Shown: positions 6,643 to 9,690 of the stretch, in pieces
Layout: each line of letters begins with the position of its first letter
Numbering within the stretch: the first letter of the stretch is position 1
NCBI GenBank assembly: GCA_017431755.1
Contig: JAFRKM010000034.1
Span: 1-9,690 of the forward strand
Reading direction: 5' to 3'
Length of the DNA: 9,690 nucleotides
From: Clostridia bacterium
GTDB lineage: Bacteria; Bacillota; Clostridia; Oscillospirales; Acutalibacteraceae
Made by a program: the position numbers and the translations under genes
Notes under the pieces: model-generated
Told to the model about the DNA's origin: nothing
Database searches by the model: none
What the model saw: the letters and a program-made list of their open reading frames with translations, nothing else

Positions 6643-7371
6643 TTAATATTCAATAACTGAAACAGTTATATTATCGCTTCCGCCGTTTTTATTTCCTTCA
6701 TCAATCAATATTTGCGGTACCTGTGAAAGATCGTTTTCCTTACAAATTTCATGTATTCTACTTTCGTCCACATGATTTGTAAGTCCGTCAGTACATAACA
6801 TTACAATATTACCTTGCTTTATTTTTAAATGATTATAATCTATCTCTACTTCTTCGCTAACACCAAGCGCCCTGGTTATTACATTTTTCTGTGGATGATT
6901 TTTAGCTTCATCAACAGTAATTTTTCCACTGCTAAGCATTTCTTGAACCATTGAATGATCTATTGTGATTTGATTTATATTATTTTCGTCTATTAAATAT
7001 GCGCGGCTGTCGCCAACATGAACCACATGAAGATCATCACCATTTAAAACACAAAGTATAACCGTTGTGCCCATGTTTTTTAAGCTTATATCGTTTTGTG
7101 ATTTTAAATAAATAGCCTTGTTTGCACTATTTACAGCCTCATATACTACATTTTTAATTTCTTTCGAATTTTTATTAGCGCTTAATTCTTCGTTTAAATA
7201 GGAAGAAATCGTTAAAACAGCAATGTCACTTGCCACATCGCCACCGGCAACACCGCCCATTCCGTCACAAACAACCGACCACGCCAGACTATCAGAAATT
7301 TTACCTGTTTTTACTGCATCTTGATTACTACTTCTAGTTTTACCAATATCTGTTTTGCTGTAAATTTTCAT
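6643..7371 (-). CDS. prpC: PP2C-type Ser/Thr protein phosphatase
   Basis: This 242-residue cytoplasmic PPM/PP2C phosphatase removes phosphate from PrkC and its substrates using two Mn/Mg ions. Motifs in order: KTRSSNQD (D18), VCDGMGG with metal-binding D36/G37, HVGDSRAYL (118-126), DHSMV (138-142), ITRALG (165-170), CTDGLTNHV with D195, and GGSDNIT with D233. The length matches PrpC/Stp1. The chosen ATG gives the usual N-terminus (MKIYSKTDIGKTR); the frame opens farther upstream to an ATG at 7422, but those 17 extra residues are the rlmN 3' end read in another frame and are not family-like. The start is 2 bases after the rlmN stop, with GGAGGG inside the last rlmN codons, so translation is probably coupled. 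It lies directly before the kinase prkC, the standard arrangement for this on/off pair. Confidence 0.95.
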   Translation of the reverse strand: MKIYSKTDIGKTRSSNQDAVKTGKISDSLAWSVVCDGMGGVAGGDVASDIAVLTISSYLNEELSANKNSKEIKNVVYEAVNSANKAIYLKSQNDISLKNMGTTVILCVLNGDDLHVVHVGDSRAYLIDENNINQITIDHSMVQEMLSSGKITVDEAKNHPQKNVITRALGVSEEVEIDYNHLKIKQGNIVMLCTDGLTNHVDESRIHEICKENDLSQVPQILIDEGNKNGGSDNITVSVIEY

Positions 7372-7373
7372 TG

Positions 7374-8417
7374 TTAATCTTTGCCCTCCGCTTCTTTGTA
7401 CTTTCCTTTTAATTGACCACATGCCGCCTCGATATCTTTTCCTAGTGTTCTTCTTACTGTGGCGGTTATTCCGGCCTTTTCCAGTATACTTTGGAATAAA
7501 TAAATCTGAGCTTTGCTACTTGGGTTAAAGCCTTCCACTATATCTGATTTATTTAGTGGAATTAAATTAACATGGCAAATCATATTTTTTAAAAGTTTTG
7601 CCAATTCAAGTGCGCATTTTGATGAATCGTTAACATTCTCTATCATTATATATTCAAACGAAATTCTTCTTCCGGTACATTTAATGTAATACCTACAAGC
7701 GTCAATTAATTCTTTTAAATTGTAGCGGCGATTAATTTTCATTATTTTATTTCGAATTTTATCATTTGGAGCATGAAGCGAAATTGAAAGTGTAAGCTGC
7801 ATTTTTTCTTTGGCAAGTTTATATATTTTGTCCACAATTCCGCATGTAGAAAGCGAAATATGCCTCATCCCTATATTCAAATGATCTTTTGAGGAAATCA
7901 TTTTTAAAAATTTTATTACGTTGTCGTAATTATCCAGTGGTTCCCCCATTCCCATAAGAACAATATTTGAAATTTTTATATTTTCGTCTTTTTCTGCAAC
8001 TTGCACTTGAGCTATCATCTCTGACGGCATTAAATTACGAGTAAATCCACCCTTCCCCGTAACGCAAAACGCACATCCCATTTTGCATCCAACCTGCGTT
8101 GACAAACACATCGAGTATCCATGATTATATTTCATAAGAACTGCTTCAATAAGTTGTCCGTCATAAAGCTCGAAAAGATATTTTATTGTTCCGTCTGTGG
8201 AAATTTTTTTGCTTTTAATTACTACATTCGCTATAAAATAATTCTGATTTAAAAATGCCTTTAATTTTTTAGGGATATTAGACATCTCTTCAAAAGAAGA
8301 AACACCTTTTACAAGCCATTCATAAACTTGTTTTGCTCTAAACGACTCAGAAAAATGTGGCAAAAAACTTTGTGATATTTCTCGAGAAGTCATAGATTTT
8401 ATATCAATTTTATCCAT
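7374..8417 (-). CDS. rlmN: Dual-specificity 23S rRNA (A2503)/tRNA (A37) C2-methyltransferase, radical SAM
   Basis: RlmN methylates C2 of A2503 in 23S rRNA and A37 of some tRNAs, using two S-adenosylmethionines and a 4Fe-4S cluster. The 347-residue length is typical. The radical-SAM cluster motif CKMGCAFC supplies Cys111, Cys115 and Cys118. GMGEP (156-160) is the SAM-binding GGE-type motif, E91 in EAVLM is the conserved acid, and Cys333 in AACGQL is the transient methyl-carrying cysteine. The N-terminal HhH-like accessory region (about 1-60, with FRAKQVYEWL) is intact. An Ala rather than the Cfr pattern at the C-terminus and the whole layout favour RlmN over the resistance enzyme Cfr. The ATG at 8417 has GGAGGTG 11 bases upstream. 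A consensus promoter lies about 50 bases upstream, making this the first gene of the rlmN-prpC-prkC-murA operon. Confidence 0.96.
   Translation of the reverse strand: MDKIDIKSMTSREISQSFLPHFSESFRAKQVYEWLVKGVSSFEEMSNIPKKLKAFLNQNYFIANVVIKSKKISTDGTIKYLFELYDGQLIEAVLMKYNHGYSMCLSTQVGCKMGCAFCVTGKGGFTRNLMPSEMIAQVQVAEKDENIKISNIVLMGMGEPLDNYDNVIKFLKMISSKDHLNIGMRHISLSTCGIVDKIYKLAKEKMQLTLSISLHAPNDKIRNKIMKINRRYNLKELIDACRYYIKCTGRRISFEYIMIENVNDSSKCALELAKLLKNMICHVNLIPLNKSDIVEGFNPSSKAQIYLFQSILEKAGITATVRRTLGKDIEAACGQLKGKYKEAEGKD
7384..7389 (-). promoter_or_regulatory. Ribosome binding site of prpC within the rlmN 3' end
   Basis: GGAGGG on the minus strand lies in the last rlmN codons (Glu-Gly) and 12 bases before the prpC ATG at 7371. 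The spacing is long, so terminating ribosomes from rlmN may help by re-initiating two bases after the rlmN stop. Confidence 0.6.
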
Positions 8418-8463
8418 TTAAGGTTATGCACCTCCAACCACGGCTACATATATCCCTATTCGT

Positions 8464-8493
8464 ATTATATATATTAAACTTAATCAATGTCAA
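8464..8493 (-). promoter_or_regulatory. Sigma-A promoter of the rlmN-prpC-prkC-murA operon
   Basis: On the minus strand TTGACA (8488-8493) and TATAAT (8464-8469) both match the consensus exactly, with an 18-base spacer. Transcription should start near 8457, leaving a leader of about 40 bases before the rlmN ATG. The leader carries GGAGGTG (8429-8435), whose AGGT can pair with ACCT just before the start codon, a small stem that may slightly mask the site. No terminator separates this promoter from the gene upstream, so read-through from that gene is also possible. Confidence 0.85.
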
Positions 8494-8511
8494 GTTTTTA
8501 CATTTACAATA

Positions 8512-9066
8512 CTAAATTTCATCCGTTAACATAGAAACAATGCTTTCATATATTTTTTCTGGATTTTTATAAAAATTATTTTTTATAGCAGTAGCTGCAG
8601 TAATATCCGGAGCATAAAGCTTAACTTCCATCATATTAAACTCTCCGCCGGAAACCTTGCAATTTACTGTATAACCAAAAGGCGTTTTTTTAATATTAAC
8701 TGTATTTTCTTTTTCGATTTTTAATCTTTTTAAGTATTGCTTGGCGCTTTTTAGTGCTTTTTCCCTAACAGTTAAAGGTAAATTATCGCTAAGTTCCTCT
8801 GAAATCATTTTTCCGCTGGGGGTAATCAAATAATAGTTATTATTATTAGGATCAGCTGACAAATTATTATTTAAAACCATTTGAGAAAACGCTTGGCTAA
8901 CTTCAAAATAATTTGCCAAAGCGTAATTTTGAAGAATTGCAGTTATATCGGATTTTCTTAAATGGATATCTAGCTTATCAAAAATATAACATATAAGAAT
9001 TTTTATTTCTTGAATATCCCTTAGACCTCCGGGTGCAATACCCGCTGAAAATGCGTCTATTTTCAT
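8512..9066 (-). CDS. DUF4364-like conserved protein, predicted winged helix
   Basis: A 184-residue soluble protein with no signal peptide or membrane helix. I recognise the DUF4364 pattern found in Clostridia: an N-terminal helical part (about 15-80; IQEIKILICYIF, then SDITAILQNYALANYFEVSQAFSQM segments) that looks like a winged-helix DNA-binding fold, YLITPSGK as the wing (78-85), the LPLTVREKA motif (95-103), then a beta-rich C-terminal half (about 115-180) with FGYTVNCKV. Function is unknown; a regulatory or DNA-binding role is inference from fold only. The ATG at 9066 has GAGGG about 8 bases upstream. The stop is 18 bases before the -35 of the rlmN promoter, and no hairpin lies between. 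It follows the MscS-type channel gene on the same strand with a 58-base gap. Confidence 0.7.
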   Translation of the reverse strand: MKIDAFSAGIAPGGLRDIQEIKILICYIFDKLDIHLRKSDITAILQNYALANYFEVSQAFSQMVLNNNLSADPNNNNYYLITPSGKMISEELSDNLPLTVREKALKSAKQYLKRLKIEKENTVNIKKTPFGYTVNCKVSGGEFNMMEVKLYAPDITAATAIKNNFYKNPEKIYESIVSMLTDEI

Positions 9067-9091
9067 GTGGCAACCCTCTTTTTAAAAATAG

Positions 9092-9120
9092 TTGAATGTC
9101 ATTTAAAAATATGTTATAAT
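9092..9120 (+). promoter_or_regulatory. Predicted promoter facing into the channel gene (antisense)
   Basis: TTGAAT (9092-9097) and TATAAT (9115-9120) are separated by 17 bases, and TG at 9112-9113 adds an extended -10. A transcript would begin near 9127 and run antisense through the 3' end of the MscS-type gene, where no plus-strand gene is seen. The sequence is AT-rich, so chance is possible. Confidence 0.45.
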
Positions 9121-9124
9121 AAAT

Positions 9125-9690
9125 TTAAAACAGTTTTATTTTATATTTTTTATAAAATTTTTCTTTTATTTTTTCTATTTCTTTTTGCGCTTGTGTTTTA
9201 TTTTGTGCTTCACACCATAAATTCATAGTAATGGCAGTTCTATCTTCTTTATTCTCAATAAGCACCTCAGGAGATGGAATTTGCAAAATATTTTTGCTAA
9301 GAAATATTTCTTTTTCCAAATATTTTTTAAATTCTTTTACTTTGGGATTCGGTAAAACTTCTTCATAATCTTTAATCTTTTCCCAATTATATACACTTTT
9401 TCTGGAAATATTATTGGAAATAAGTTTGCTGTTTGGCATTACTATAATTTTATCTTCTTCTGAAGACTGTAAGAAAGAAAACATCATTTCTATTTTTATT
9501 ACAGTTCCTTTAACACCGTCAAGTTCTACATAATCACCCACATGCACAGGTTTATTTATTATTAAAATTATTCCACTAACGATGTTTGTAAGGCTATCTT
9601 TAAGAGAAATACCAATCGCAATAAAAGAAGCGCCAATAGCAGCAATAATAGATGTTGTATTAAAACCTAAAAAGTCTAAAATGCCCACAA
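9125..9690 (-). CDS. MscS-family small-conductance mechanosensitive channel, C-terminal part
   Basis: The frame is open to the right edge, so the N-terminal membrane helices are outside the window; the GTG at 9688 is an internal Val, not a start. What remains begins at the pore-lining TM3: GILDFLGFNTTSIIAAIGAS, then GISLKDSLTNIVSGIILI, matching the Ala/Gly-rich TM3a-TM3b of MscS. Next comes the Sm-like beta domain (about residues 47-95: KPVHVGDYVELDGVKGTV, then IIVMPNSKLISNNI). The last 90 residues are the cytosolic alpha/beta domain, ending in a Lys-rich helix (KEKFYKKYKIKLF). Such channels open on hypo-osmotic shock to release solutes. The segment after the beta domain (WEKIKDYEEVLPNPKV) is more polar than the usual VDL-x-V-x-VSY strand, so this is a divergent member. 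It is the first gene seen in the minus-strand run. Confidence 0.9.
   Translation of the reverse strand, partial: VGILDFLGFNTTSIIAAIGASFIAIGISLKDSLTNIVSGIILIINKPVHVGDYVELDGVKGTVIKIEMMFSFLQSSEEDKIIVMPNSKLISNNISRKSVYNWEKIKDYEEVLPNPKVKEFKKYLEKEIFLSKNILQIPSPEVLIENKEDRTAITMNLWCEAQNKTQAQKEIEKIKEKFYKKYKIKLF

Noticed and set aside
6597..6653. Longer prkC start at TTG 6653
   Set aside because: It overlaps the prpC end, has no Shine-Dalgarno and adds 19 non-conserved residues; the ATG at 6596 has AAGGAG and the family N-terminus.
7372..7422. Longer prpC start at ATG 7422
   Set aside because: The extra residues are rlmN coding sequence read in another frame and are not PP2C-like; the ATG at 7371 gives the normal N-terminus.
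7374..8417. Cfr-type resistance methyltransferase instead of RlmN
   Set aside because: Chromosomal housekeeping context with prpC-prkC, full-length RlmN N-terminal region and RlmN-like C-terminus; no mobile element nearby.
9081..9111. 10-base direct repeat TTTAAAAATA (9081-9090 and 9102-9111) as an operator
   Set aside because: It is pure A/T low-complexity sequence in an AT-rich gap, and its 21-base spacing alone is not enough to call a binding site.
9686..9688. GTG as the start of the channel gene
   Set aside because: It falls just before the pore helix TM3; MscS proteins have further helices upstream, so the gene runs out of the window.

Overview
The window looks like chromosome from an AT-rich, Gram-positive-type member of Bacillota, most likely class Clostridia. 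The grounds are the low GC content with A/T-ending codons, strong AGGAGG-type ribosome sites, two TTG starts, a PASTA-domain kinase paired with a PP2C phosphatase, a WalJ/YycJ-type hydrolase and a DUF4364-like protein, a family I associate with Clostridia. I see no rRNA, tRNA, CRISPR array, insertion sequence or phage gene. The species cannot be named from this sequence.

Left block (1-2376, + strand): the 3' end of a polytopic membrane protein of the lysylphosphatidylglycerol-synthase transmembrane (UPF0104/MprF flippase-like) family, then a GT2 glycosyltransferase, then a complete second, paralogous UPF0104 protein. This looks like a small surface glycolipid or glycopolymer cassette. The start codon of the second membrane protein lies inside a perfect 12-bp hairpin followed by a T run, and it has no visible ribosome site.

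Right block (2369-9690, all - strand; transcription order right to left): an MscS-type channel cut by the window edge, a DUF4364-like protein, then a consensus sigma-A promoter (-35 at 8488-8493, -10 at 8464-8469) that starts rlmN-prpC-prkC-murA. A hairpin terminator follows murA, and a WalJ-type metallo-hydrolase lies just beyond it. The last gene of each block meets tail to tail with an 8-bp overlap.

Functionally the right block centres on the cell envelope. PrkC senses muropeptides or lipid II through extracellular PASTA repeats, PrpC reverses its phosphorylations, MurA makes the committed step of peptidoglycan synthesis, and WalJ belongs to a family linked to wall and division control. 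In related Firmicutes the PASTA kinase controls MurA level through ReoM/IreB-type proteins, so having murA directly behind prkC is suggestive. In the organisms I know best (for example Bacillus subtilis) that position is held by rsgA/cpgA. Three start sites are revised or noted as non-ATG: prkC starts at 6596, prpC at 7371, and murA and walJ use TTG. No clearly new system is evident. The most unusual local signals are the start-codon hairpin, the murA-walJ terminator with no room for a new promoter, and a strong predicted promoter antisense to the channel gene.
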